DNA of 64,000 nucleotides from Chrysogorgia sp. JL179-B06 (Eukaryota; Cnidaria; Anthozoa; Scleralcyonacea; Chrysogorgiidae). The notes beneath the pieces were generated by a model, which was not told the origin of the DNA, made no database searches, and saw nothing but the letters and a program-made list of their open reading frames with translations. The stretch is taken from positions 186,001 to 250,000 of the forward strand of contig JAYKKM010000113.1 in NCBI GenBank assembly GCA_035772405.1, written 5' to 3'. Both the position numbers and the translations under genes were made by a program. Of the stretch, positions 19,333 to 29,019 are shown in pieces (within the stretch, counting starts at the first letter, position 1; each line of letters opens with the position of its first letter).

Positions 19333-21060
19333 TTACTCTTCGTTTTCCAATAAGAGAATCAGTTTATTGATGGGTCGACGAAGTTCCGTCGTTTGCGTTT
19401 TCACTGTAACAGCTCTGACGATCCCTTGGGTATCTGGTTCAAGCTTAAGAACTCGACCCATAGACCAAGTATTTCTTGGAACGTTATCCTCTCTGGTTAT
19501 GACGATGTCTCCAACAGCTAAATTGCGTTTCGGATGTTGCCATTTGTTGCGCTCCTGCATCATTGAAAGGTATTCCTTTCTCCACCTGGTCCAGAATAGA
19601 TTGGTTAGGTACTGTTCCCTACGCCAACGGCGGTGCAGGTAAACATCGTTTTTTTGAAAACACCCAGGAGGTGGTAGTATGACGCTCGATTTCGTCGTGA
19701 GAAGGTGGTTTGGGGTCAAAGGTTCGAGATCGTCTGGGTCGGTTGAGACAAATGTGAGCGGTCTTGAATTTATCACTGCTTCCACTTCGCACATTAGGGT
19801 TTGAAAGGACTCTTCATTTAATCGGTTGCCGTGTTCATGAAGAAGGCCTGCGAGGATTTTCCTGATGGATCTAATTTGCCTTTCCCAAATACCACCCATG
19901 TGGCTTGCGGCGGGTGGGTTGAAGATCCAGTCAATTTCTTGTTTGCGCAGTTTCTCTTGTATCTTGTCGTGATTCATTTCCTCCATAGCTTGACGCAGTT
20001 CCTTACTCGCTCCTACGAAGTTCGTGCCGTTGTCGCTTCGTATCCGGCGTACGGTTCCTCGTCGAGCTATGAAGCGTCGTAGAGCTTGTAGGAATGAATC
20101 CGTTTCTAGAGAATGGGCGATCTCAATGTGCACCGCTCGGCTGACTAAACAAGTGAAGAGTACTCCGTACCTCTTTAGTTCCTTACGACCTTCTTTAATT
20201 GTGAATGGTCCAAAATAATCCACTCCTGAGCAACAAAACGGTGGTGCTGGGGTTACTCGATCTTTCGGTAAATCGGCCATCTTTTGGTCTCTTGGTTTGG
20301 CATGGTTGCGACGGCAGAAGACGCATTTTGAGATGACTTTTTGCACAGCTGAGTTTCCACCTACAATCCAATATTTGGTGCGTAACTCGGCGAGGACATG
20401 GCCACGACCAGCATGCGCTAGTTTCTTGTGGGTTTGACGTATGACAAGCATGGTTACGTGGTGTTTACGTGGCAATATCACGGGGTGTTTGGTTTGGGGA
20501 GGAAGATCTGCTCGTCTCAGTCGTCCACCCACCCGTAAGATACCATCTTCGACGTATGGATCCAGTTTATAGATTGCACTAGTGTTCTTAATCATCTTCT
20601 TCTTCTTTTTCTGAATCTCTCGTTGGTGTACGTTTCCTTCGTTTCGAATTATATTCAGAACTTCTATCTCCTGATGAAACGCAGTGGAATGGACAAACTG
20701 TAGGATAACGCATTCGGCTTCTTCTAAGGCTTCATTAGTGTTTGGTGAAGGAGCTGCAGCACACGAAACAGGGCCCTGTGCTTCTCCCAAACCCACACGG
20801 ATCATTGGTCGCTTCCAAAGCGTTCTGCGAACCCACAGGAATACTGCAATTGCTTTCTTTAGACGGTACCAGTCTGAATAGTATTCAATTATCTTGTTCA
20901 CTGTAGCAATCAACTCATTTGCTGTTACAACACAACTCTCGATGGTTCTTTTCACTTCTGGGTCCTCACTGGTGACATTGTACTGGCCATTTTTCCTCTG
21001 ATTCTTGAAGAAAGTTTGGACCCCGTAGCCAACGTTGGTTTTGGATAAGAGCTGGACCAT
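19333..21060 (-). pseudogene. BEL/Pao integrase
   Basis: The open frame contains the H2C2 zinc-binding domain (QTHKKLAHAGRGHVLAEL then CVFCRRNHAKPRDQK, about 20440-20290) and the catalytic core with GVDYFGPFTI (Asp, about 20215), IRSDNGTNFVGA (Asp, about 20035) and PPAASHMGGIWERQIRSI (Glu, about 19890). The C-terminus has VGDIVITREDNVPRNTWSMG, the BEL/Pao C-terminal beta domain. The first part of the frame (GYGVQTFFKNQRKNGQYNV) overlaps the RT frame out of phase and is not real protein. A frameshift near 20990 disconnects it from RT/RNase H. Confidence 0.85.
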
Positions 21061-22951
21061 TCATCCCACGTGAAGCATCATCTGCTGGATTGTTGCTAGT
21101 TTCGATATACTTCCATTGACAAGGCTGCGAATGATCGCGGATTAGCTGCACTCGGTTTGCTACAAATACATGAAACCGTTCTCGCTCGTTGGCGATATAA
21201 CGTAGCACGGTGGTAGAATCGGTATGGTACACGAATTCAGATTCACCATCCATTTCCCTCTTTAATAGTTCACCAAGTCTAACGGAAACTGCGGCGGCAG
21301 TGAGTTCCAGTCGTGGTATGGTGACGGACTTGATAGGGGCAAGACGAGCCTTTCCCATCAGGAATGAGCAATGGATGCGGTTCTTAGAATCTCGAAGACG
21401 GACGTATGCGACTGCTCCATAACCACTAGTACTGGCATCTGAGAAGAGATGTACTTGTTGAGAGACCACTTTGATGAATTCTGGAGGCTTGACACAACGT
21501 CGAACTTCCAGCTGCTCAAGAAACGTAAGCTCGCTTCTCCACCTTTCCCACCGGCTCTTGTACGCGTCTGATAACTCGTCATCCCATCCAAGGTTCTCTT
21601 CTCGGCAGAGGTCTTGTAGTATCTTCTTTGCCACTAACGTAAACGGAGCGACAAATCCAAGGGGATCGTAGATTGAAGAAACGACAGATAGTATGCCTCT
21701 TCTTGTTACTGGTTTATCGTTGATGGTGATGCGGAATCTGAAGGTGTCCGACTCGACACACCACTGTAAACCTAGAGCTCGTTCCACAGGTAACTTGTCA
21801 TGGCCCAAATCGAGTGTTTTGATCTCCTTCGAACGTTCGTCGGCTGGTATCGATTCTAGAACTGCTCGACTATTAGATGTGAACTTAGTGAGGTGGAAAC
21901 CTCCCTTTGCACATGCTTGACGAAGACCCCGTACTAGATTGATGGCCACGGCTTCTTCTCCAATTGAGCGTAGGCAATCGTCTACGTAAAAGTTACGTCG
22001 TATCGTTTCAGCAACGATGGTCCCGTATTCACTTTCTTGGTTGAGCGCAGTTCGCTTCAGGGCGTAGTTGGCACAGCTCGGGGAGGAGATAGCTCCGAAC
22101 AAGTGTACCATCATTTGATACTCTTCTGGTTTGGAATTCAAATCACCTTCCGGCCACCAAAGAAATCTGAGGAAATCATATTGCTTGCTTGGTACCATAA
22201 CTTGGAAAAACATAAACTTTATATCAGCCATGAAAGCTACTTGGTCAGCACGAAAACGAGCGAGGACGCCGACCAATGAATTGGTCAGGTCAGGACCTTG
22301 CATTAACTGATCGTTCAGAGATGTTCCTTTGAATTTTGCACTGCAATCAAATACAACTCGTATTTTCTCTGGCTTTTTTGGGTGATAGACACCATGGTGA
22401 GGTATAAACCAAACCTTACCAGGCTCTGCGTCGCGGATGTCTTCCGGAACTTTACGGGCGTAACCCTTTGCGATAACTTCGTTTAGAAATTCTGTGTAGT
22501 CGCAGCGGTATTTTTGGTTACGTAGCATCTTTTTCTTTTGCCAGTTAGCTCTTTTCATGGCTATTTCTTTGTTGTACGGAAACACGATATCGGCGTGTCT
22601 GAACGGCAAGGGAATTTCATAATGGCCATCTCTGCGACATATCTTCACATCTACGAGGTCCAAGAATCGCTTGTCTTCTTGGGACTCTCCGCGTTCATCT
22701 GGGCCAACAGCTCTGTCATTGAAATCCAGCTCAAACATGCTTAATGTGGTCTGTGGCGTTATGATTTCCTTGATTCTTTCTATCTCACGAACCGTGATTC
22801 TGTTGCTGACAATACGATTGGGCTGTAAAGTTACCTTTACTTGTAGCGGGCCGTTAATCGTCCACCCATGGCGTAGACGCAGCGCAAATGGGCCTTCTCC
22901 TTCGCTTGGTACTACTTCCAATGGTTCGATGGTTCGAGAGGTACTGGACAA
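20966..22951 (-). pseudogene. pol: BEL/Pao reverse transcriptase and RNase H
   Basis: Starting in LEVVPSEGEGPFALRLRHGW (22925), the frame shows VWFIPHHGVYHP, IRVVFDCSAKFKGTSLNDQL (about 22375), AFMADIKFMFFQV (motif A, about 22230), HLFGAISSPSCANYAL, NFYVDDCLRS (motif C YVDD, about 21985) and SSIYDPLGFVAPF. RNase H follows with HLFSDASTSGYGAVAYV (Asp, about 21450), PRLELTAAAVS (Glu) and YHTDSTTVLRYI. The frame runs out of phase into a stop at 20966, shortly after NPADDASRG, while the integrase continues in another frame. Each domain is intact, but the polyprotein is split by frameshifts at both ends. Confidence 0.85.
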
Positions 22952-25689
22952 TTGCTACCTATGAGCAAACCTATGTTGAGATTCTGATCGAATTCAGGGA
23001 TTTCTTTAGCCACTTCACGAAGATGTTCCCAACGACTAATCATTTCGGGAGTAGGAATCTGTCGTTTGCTCACAGGTATCTCCTCTCGGGTGTAACATCG
23101 ACGTATTTCCACTGGATTGTTGTCCTTATGATCTGTGACTACAAGGTTATCCACAATATAACTGTGTACACAACTTTGACCGTGCATAGTTCCGAGTTGT
23201 AGCTTGGTTTTCGTGCCCTGCACTCCCAACTGCTCTTTCAAACTTTCTGTAAGGAAACAACCTCCACTTCCATTGTCATAGAAAACGTAAGTAGAAATCG
23301 TCCTGGTGCCTCCCTTCATTTTTAATTTTACTGGTAAAATAGCGTGTAGAATAACGGTATCGTCATCGTTTCGTGTGGCGTATATACAGGCATTACTGAT
23401 ACGTTTTAGGCTATCTTCAGGGTTGTCAGGCGTTTCGTCCCTCTTTCCGTTCTGCAATCTGAAGCCATCGATGTGAAGTGCTGAAGGATGAGGTTTTCCA
23501 CATTTCTTACACTTCCTTTTCTTTGTACAACCTTTCGAGATGTGATCCTTCCCATAACAAGCAAAGCATAACTGTGTATTTTTCAAGAAAGTTTTCTTTT
23601 CTTCGATGGGTTTGTTGCAGAATCCTTGGCAGTCATCTAGGTCGTGTGGGTCGCTGCAGAAAGGACAAAGTCTCTCCTTCTGTCCGTGTTGAGACCCGGC
23701 CCCGTGTACAACATTGGACTGATCGGGGATCATCTCGTCTGCGCCTGTAGCAAAACTTGTACCTTTTAGTTTTAGTCCGTTCTTCTTTCCATCATCCTTA
23801 TTCTTAAACTTGAAAGAGTCTTCGTTCTTGTTCAAAGCTTGTTTGCTAAACACAGGGTCGTTTGCGGATTCTGCAGCAGCGTCTACGAAGTCAGCTAGGT
23901 CATCAAAACGTGCTACTTCTCCTCTTTCTTTTCTCATCTTGACGACTCGATCTCTCCACCTGCTTTGTAGGTAAGCAGGTAATTTGACAACGACGGCCTG
24001 CATATTCGGTGCGTGGTCGAGTACTGCCATATGCTGGATATTCTTCATAACGTTTTTGCATTTTGTTAAAAGGATTGAGAAACTCTTCAGCGCTCCACCG
24101 TCATCGGGCTTAATAGGAGACCAGTCACGTAGTTTGTTGATGTATGCCATTGAGATCTTGTATGGATGACCATATTCCTTCTCCAATAATCTTCTGGCTT
24201 CTTTGTAGCCTTCCTCGAATTCCATGTGCAGACATCCCTCGATAAGGTCTTTGGGTTCATCTTCGACATGCTGATTCAGATAGTATAGTAGATCTGCGTT
24301 CGAGGTGGTCTTGGATTTGATTCGGGCGTCAAAGGCCATCACAAACGCCTTGTAATCAGTAGGATCTCCTTTGAACTTCGGGACGGTTGGTTGTGGTAGG
24401 GTGATGGCAGCTGCCAAATGTTGATGTGATGCGATAATCGCTTCGTTTTGTTTTCGTTGTAAGGCCATCACATCTTCAAAGGTATGTTGCTGTGCTTGAG
24501 ATAACTCTGATTTTACAGGCACTCGATTATTTGGATTTCGATCTTCGGTTGCGTCGTTTCTTAATACTAACGGATTTTTTCTTGTATTGGCGAATTTCAC
24601 TTTAGGAAAAAACTCTTTCGCTGACGTACGTAACGGAGACGATTCCCTAAGTTGTGGCGAGCTAAATGCAGTGCTTGTAAAAACTGGAGCTGCTGGCGCC
24701 GATGCCTTTATAGTGCTAACGGGCAATCGAGGCAGTGGGTACGGTGATTCACGGGAAACTTGCGGTGTTATTTCTGATACAGGCTGGAGAATAAATGGCA
24801 TTGATGAAGTAGCTGGCAGATAACTGGTTGATAATGTAGCTGTTGTTGAGATTTCGGTCTGGTGGTGTTGTACTAGGCCTCTTTCGTGAGGGTCACAGAT
24901 GCTCTCACGTCTTTCAGAATTCATCTGTTCTTCCTCTATCTCTGCGAATGCTTGTTCTCTGGCTTCTGCCTTAGCTATTTCTATTTCGAGGTTTAAATCT
25001 TCTGTAGCTGTTTGAAGGGCCTGCCTCTGCTTTATCTTTGACTTCTCAACGATTAACTCCGCAAGTTTAGCCTTTTCCTTTGCCCTCGCAGAATTAGCTG
25101 AACTGGATTTGGAAGATCTCGAACTCCTGGATTGAGAAATACTACCAGAGTCTACTTTGTCAGTCAAATAGGCTTCAGCTTGTTTTATCCATTCCTGGGA
25201 ATAACGTAGAAACTCAGATATATCATTCTCCTTAATCTTGCGATGCTTGCATTCTTTCTCTGAAGTCAGTTCATCCAAGTGCAACTGGAAAGCTTCCTCG
25301 AGCTGTTTAATGATATAATTTACATTCACGATCTCATTTTTCACCAGATGCAAATTATTCGGATCTATCATAAGGTTAGAAAGTTCTGTTCTCTTTTGCG
25401 AGAATGCTGATAGAGCAGACGTTTTTTGTCTCTTTAGCCTGGCAATTCTTTCCTCGTGTCCTTTCTGTGTAAGCTTGCGATGTCGTGTACCAATATCTGT
25501 TAACCCCTTCCATTGTGAATTCATGTTGTTCGTGGGGTTATCAACCGTATCACCTTCAACAGGGCTAGAGGGATCTTCGTAAAAAGCATGCGCTTTGGTC
25601 TCATGCTCTTTCTGTGTAGGCAATGTTTTCTTCGATGCTAATTGAGAGGTGACGGCGCTGACGGTGGCCTGGGTTCCAATGTCCTCCAT
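22912..25689 (-). CDS. gag: BEL/Pao gag and aspartic protease
   Basis: 925-residue frame starting MEDIGTQATVSAVTSQLAS. The N-terminal third is coiled-coil rich (about residues 60-260), then a proline/serine linker, then a gag core (QPTVPKFKGDPTDYKAFVMA, about 435-560). Zinc-binding Cys/His clusters follow (CPFCSDPHDLDDC, CFACYGKDHISKGC, CKKCGKPHPSALH, about 665-745) and an aspartic protease with YVFYDNGSGGCFLTES (about 805), where the active Asp motif reads DNGSG. The frame ends just after GLLIGSNCPVPLEP, at the point where BEL polyproteins run on into RT, so a frameshift replaced a continuous gag-pol. The gag frame itself is open and could still produce protein. Confidence 0.85.
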   Translation of the reverse strand: MEDIGTQATVSAVTSQLASKKTLPTQKEHETKAHAFYEDPSSPVEGDTVDNPTNNMNSQWKGLTDIGTRHRKLTQKGHEERIARLKRQKTSALSAFSQKRTELSNLMIDPNNLHLVKNEIVNVNYIIKQLEEAFQLHLDELTSEKECKHRKIKENDISEFLRYSQEWIKQAEAYLTDKVDSGSISQSRSSRSSKSSSANSARAKEKAKLAELIVEKSKIKQRQALQTATEDLNLEIEIAKAEAREQAFAEIEEEQMNSERRESICDPHERGLVQHHQTEISTTATLSTSYLPATSSMPFILQPVSEITPQVSRESPYPLPRLPVSTIKASAPAAPVFTSTAFSSPQLRESSPLRTSAKEFFPKVKFANTRKNPLVLRNDATEDRNPNNRVPVKSELSQAQQHTFEDVMALQRKQNEAIIASHQHLAAAITLPQPTVPKFKGDPTDYKAFVMAFDARIKSKTTSNADLLYYLNQHVEDEPKDLIEGCLHMEFEEGYKEARRLLEKEYGHPYKISMAYINKLRDWSPIKPDDGGALKSFSILLTKCKNVMKNIQHMAVLDHAPNMQAVVVKLPAYLQSRWRDRVVKMRKERGEVARFDDLADFVDAAAESANDPVFSKQALNKNEDSFKFKNKDDGKKNGLKLKGTSFATGADEMIPDQSNVVHGAGSQHGQKERLCPFCSDPHDLDDCQGFCNKPIEEKKTFLKNTQLCFACYGKDHISKGCTKKRKCKKCGKPHPSALHIDGFRLQNGKRDETPDNPEDSLKRISNACIYATRNDDDTVILHAILPVKLKMKGGTRTISTYVFYDNGSGGCFLTESLKEQLGVQGTKTKLQLGTMHGQSCVHSYIVDNLVVTDHKDNNPVEIRRCYTREEIPVSKRQIPTPEMISRWEHLREVAKEIPEFDQNLNIGLLIGSNCPVPLEPSNHWK

Positions 25690-26212
25690 TACCAGGCGTT
25701 TGAAATATAAACAGATAAATAATCGACAGATTTAGACGGTTGTACAGTTAATAGTTATTCTTTTCGGTATCAGTTATGTCCTTCGATAACTACGAAACAT
25801 TGTAAAGAATTTTCGATACTATTGTAAGTGCAGAACTCGTTGAACCAAGGTTCTTTTCACTTACAGGGAATTAGGGTGGTGATTCGATACTGTCTTTTCA
25901 CAGACTTTAACACACGACACAGATTTGATTACGCGCTCGGTATTTGTTCTCACAATCACAACGAACGATAGAAGTGTTTTGTTGTTTCGGTTTATAAATT
26001 GTCGACGAGCAAACAAAGTTACATTGTCCAAACTTTGTGATATTAATGCGGTATCGAAAACTATATAAATAACAATACAAATACAGCGTATAGCATAAGA
26101 GTATTATAACGTATATACATAAACAAGATCACTTACTTCTGTGTCCTGTTGCTGGTGGCTTGTAAATATCAACGATAGTCTATTTAGTTTACAATATCCA
26201 AACTCGTCTTCG
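25690..26212. other. BEL/Pao LTR remainder, primer-binding site and leader region
   Basis: No ORF. Lies between the gag start and the shared LTR segment and must contain the rest of the 5' LTR, the primer-binding site and leader, but the boundaries are not resolvable because the 3' LTR is truncated. Confidence 0.4.
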
Positions 26213-26300
26213 ATCGAACGCTCTGTTCCCCCCCCCCCCCCCCCGCGGTCTTAAGGCCCAGTCTCTTTTCAAACATAAATATTAAACAGTCTACATAACA
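26213..26300 (-). repeat. BEL/Pao 5' LTR start (copy shared with 19181-19262)
   Basis: The first 88 bp of the LTR in element orientation. The LTR continues left of 26213 without a preserved mate, so its 3' boundary cannot be placed. Confidence 0.75.
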
Positions 26301-26429
26301 AAATCTATATTATTATCACAAAATATGCCATTGCCTTTGGTACAAATAATATACAAATGGTATAAATATTATATAGTACAAAATAATGATATACAACAAC
26401 AATTCAAAAACACTCAATATCTTCCAGTT

Positions 26430-26675
26430 TTATAAACATCCAGAATTAATGTAAACTGAAGCTCGAACTGAAGGATCAGAAACATTTGGATCTACACAAA
26501 CAAAGTGGTCCTGATCTTGCTTGCCATTTCTGTAACTGGACTGAATAGGCATAAAAACAGCTTTGGAATCAACAGTCAATGATATTATCAAAAGTGTAGC
26601 TTTTCAGGTTAACAAGTTAAAAGGTGCTATTGATGCCCAATAACGACCAGTTCTAACACAGCCGGATAATTTCTA
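26430..26675 (-). pseudogene. Unrecognised exon-like frame with one internal stop
   Basis: TTACTTTAG, a 3' splice-site-like word, precedes 26675. The minus-strand frame then reads KLSGCVRTGRYWASIAPFN, one stop (26604), then LLIISLTVDSKAVFMPIQSS, RNGKQDQDHFVCVDPNVSDP and VRASVYINSGCL before TAA at 26430. The protein-like composition on both sides of the single stop suggests the last exon of a damaged gene. A donor-like GGTAAG lies upstream at about 26990 in the terminal repeat of the 12.6 kb element, so it may have been that element's gene. Family unknown. Confidence 0.4.
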
Positions 26676-26990
26676 AAGTAACAACAAAAAATAAAATGAT
26701 ACAAAGCCAATACTCAACAGTAAAGATTGAATATTTAATATTTGCACGCAACATGCCGCCGACAAGGTTTAATGTTTTATGATTTATTTAGAGATATAAA
26801 ACTCTGTATGAATAATAAAATCAACACACAGAACCATGAAGTTTTTAAACAAAAATATTATCGCAAAAATAACAAATTAAATGTGCTCCCGTCGGCAAGC
26901 TAGCGCATAGATGGCTGCAATGTATTAGATAAATGCCTCGATAAGTTTTTTCTTTTAGATATTCTAACCAAAAGTAATATTAGTGCTTAC
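26676..26990. other. Probable intron or non-coding spacer
   Basis: AT-rich, no ORF of interest. Bounded by a donor-like GGTAAG (inverted, near 26990) and an acceptor-like TTTAG at 26676 on the minus strand. Confidence 0.35.
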
Positions 26991-27178
26991 CATTTCTTTA
27001 TAGTCAGTGGTCGTGGAATGAAAATCGGGCAGGTCTTTCTCGAGTTATAGCCATTTTATTGTCTCAACTCCGTATTTCTCCATGTTGTTTACTGTTGAAC
27101 TGGCTGCGGTTTGCGCACTAAAAAAACGAGGACACGTCGTACCCCCAAGTGGCCCTTCTGTTCATTTCTTATTCTGTG
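26991..27178 (-). repeat. Right terminal inverted repeat of the 12.6 kb element
   Basis: Inverse of 14536-14763, more diverged in the middle. CCACAGAATAAGAAATGAAC is adjacent to the DIRS RT break at 27179. Also contains GTTCAACAGTAAACAACATG and a CTCGAG site. Confidence 0.6.
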
Positions 27179-27185
27179 GTTTAGC

Positions 27186-28203
27186 TCAGTAAAGAGAAAG
27201 TAGCCATTCGACTGCGTCTGAGATAAGGTTAAAAAGAAAAGGTGCGCTACGAAGGCCAAAAGGGAGAACTTTGTCGAAATAGTAAAGATTCTTCCAACAC
27301 ATCCCAAGAAATTCCCAGTCATCTGGGTGCACTGGGATATTACGAAAAGCCGACTGTATATCGGTTTTCTAGTTTGACATATTATAGCGAGTAATCTTCC
27401 GGTGAAATATGATCGTTAACACTTGTTCCGGCGCCTTTTGGGTGGGAAAGATGGAATATCGTGCGCCACTTATTTATATGTTCCTTAGCAACCAAGCCAA
27501 TCGGATAAACTTGAAAACAAGGAAACGGGATCTCTTTGAAAGGTCCAGCTGTGCGACCCAATTTGACCTCGTTAAGTAGGTTGTCTTCGACAATTTCCGG
27601 GTGAATATAAGCAGATTTTAGATTTTTGGAAAAATATGACTGCCGTGCTCCTTCGTAACCAATTTCAAAGCCATTTCGCAAACCAGTGCACACAAAAGAC
27701 GTAAAATGAAGGATCAGGGTGATTAGTTAGTAGGGATTCCAAATGATCAACGTTAATGGGAGTGGATGGCTTGAGAGACTGAATATATGTTTTACTTTCG
27801 TTTGCGCTTATGGCTCTGTTCTTCAGTTGAACGTCGGCAGTGGGTGTCGTATTCGCTGTGGAATTCGCCGCAGTTAGTGCAGTGGTGTTGGAAAGGGCAT
27901 GGCTCTGTGGCGCATGGTTTTACCCTGTTGAAATTGGCACAGAATTGTTCTGATCGTGCATGGGTGGGATTACTGGGCGACCTAGAGAGAGACATTGGGC
28001 ATGATTCAGCTACGTGATCAGCACTACCACAAGAGAAACAAACAGTGCGGGCTAGACCAGTAAATTTATCGAGATAGAGTTGAAGGTCCCGCTCCCCCCA
28101 GTTAAGAGAAGGGTTTTTGGCAGTTTTTCGCCGAAAATCTATGTCGTACGAATACCATGCAGACCTCGAAATTTTCGGGCGGCAGAACGGATAATTTCGC
28201 AAA
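27186..28203 (-). pseudogene. DIRS gag and RT N-terminal half (other half at 12.7-14.5 kb)
   Basis: Gag C-terminus 28202-27792: WYSYDIDFRRKTAKNPSLNW and a zinc knuckle CFSCGSADHVAESC, then CTNCGEFHSEYDTHC. The RT start at 27693-27382 has LRNGFEIGYEGARQSYFSKN, FQVYPIGLVAKEHINKWRT and IFHLSHPKGAGTSVNDHISP. Further RT at about 27310-27190 in another frame gives WEFLGMCWKNLYYFDKVLPF and GLRSAPFLFN. About 50 residues including the catalytic LDD motif are missing between this end and the NIPIAPGK block of the other half, so the element already had an internal deletion. The gag N-terminus is cut at 28203 by a LINE. Confidence 0.85.
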
Positions 28204-28357
28204 GGTCACTCAACAACTACTCTTTTATTGGAAATACGAGACGACTTACTCCATGCAATGAAACGCGGTGAGGTTACGCTAATGGTATTGGCTGACTTCT
28301 CAAAAGCATTTGATACCATCTGCTTTAAGACTATTTTAACTAAACTCCACAAACTTG
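28204..28357 (+). pseudogene. LINE reverse transcriptase, left part of a gene split by the 17 kb element
   Basis: The frame reads KGHSTTTLLLEIRDDLLHAM and VLADFSKAFDTICFKTILTK (RT motif A with catalytic Asp), then LHKL, and stops abruptly at AACTTG (28352-28357), the first copy of the 6 bp duplication. The same frame resumes at 45377 with LEFSKHF-type sequence. Upstream, the LINE is 5'-truncated and joined to the DIRS gag at 28203. Confidence 0.85.
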
Positions 28358-28801
28358 AGTAGTATACAGAGTGGGGGTTCTACGACCGGTGGATCATTTT
28401 GATCCACCGACGACGTCACTATTTTTCAGTTTGTGTTAATTTATTCAAGCTGGCAATGTTTCTTGCGTGTGCTAGCAACAAGGGTCGCCACCTACCTATA
28501 CTATCAAGTTTTGTGATTGGTTGATTAAAACAATAAAACAATGGGATCAACCACAAAGAAACCAATGTCCTAACCCTAACCACCTTTGTTCCATATAGCC
28601 AATCACAAAACCTGTTCATTTTAGGTACGTATTTACCCAGCAACAAAGATGTATGCTGTGGGCGAGAACGAGCATGCCCAGCAACGTTACACATTGAGCA
28701 TGCGCAGTAGCTAGTATATCCCACATGCGGTATTAAGAGCGTTTGTGCATATATCCCCACATTTTCACCAAAGACTTTACAATCGTTCGTTGAAGCCTTG
28801 G

Positions 28802-29017
28802 AAGGGGGAAGGCTAAAAGGGATGACTCAAAAGGACCTTTCTGTTTTTTTCTGTTTTTTTATTTTTAGTTAGGTTATGGATAGCAACGGTTAGGGCTAGG
28901 TTTAAGGTTAGGGTCAAGGTTAGGATCAAGGTTAGGGTTAGGATTGATATTAGGGTTAGGATTAGTAGTTCTAAAAAATGTGAAGGTCCTTTTGAGTCAT
29001 CCCTTTTAGCCTTCACC
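28802..29017. mobile_element. 216 bp TIR element with GTTAGG-rich interior
   Basis: AAGGCTAAAAGGGATGACTC near the left end is inverted at 28982-29013. CCTTGG is duplicated on both sides (28796-28801, 29018-29023). The right arm of the 17 kb palindrome has the uninterrupted site at about 44920-44935. The interior (28870-28975) is made of GGTTAGGGTCAAGGTTAGG-type units resembling degenerate telomere repeats. Confidence 0.8.
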
Positions 29018-29019
29018 CC

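Larger units (their letters stand above)
19181..26300 (-). mobile_element. BEL/Pao LTR retrotransposon, 3' LTR truncated
   Basis: Minus-strand order is LTR, gag, protease, RT, RNase H, integrase, LTR. The element start TGTTATGTAGACTGTTTAAT at 26300 recurs at 19262. The two copies match for about 85 bp (19181-19262 and 26213-26300), ending at ATCGAACGCTCTG, where the 3' copy is cut. A polypurine tract (AGAGGCCGGGAA) sits directly before the 3' LTR start. The right LTR has an 18-base C run (26231-26248) where the left has a mixed T/C run. The target duplication cannot be seen because the left end is lost. Two frameshifts interrupt the coding region. Confidence 0.9.
14536..27178. mobile_element. 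12.6 kb TIR-bounded insertion splitting the DIRS element (7 bp target duplication)
   Basis: The left end CACAGAATAGGAAATGAACA at 14536 matches the inverse of the right end (...CATTTCTTATTCTGTG, 27178). GTTTAGC occurs immediately outside both ends (14529-14535 and 27179-27185). Outside lie the two complementary halves of one DIRS element. The inverted ends extend, with divergence, over about 190-230 bp. The interior holds a possible spliced transcript near the left end, an L2-type LINE (17.4-19.0 kb), a BEL/Pao element (19.2-26.3 kb) and a degenerate exon (26.4-26.7 kb). Without those insertions the element would be near 3.8 kb. No transposase is recognised. 7 bp duplications with 5'-CA termini would fit P-like, hAT-like or Dada-like elements; which one cannot be decided here. 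Confidence 0.75.

Noticed and set aside
28870..28975. Internal telomere or chromosome end
   Set aside because: The GTTAGG units are few and degenerate and lie inside a small TIR element with a target duplication.
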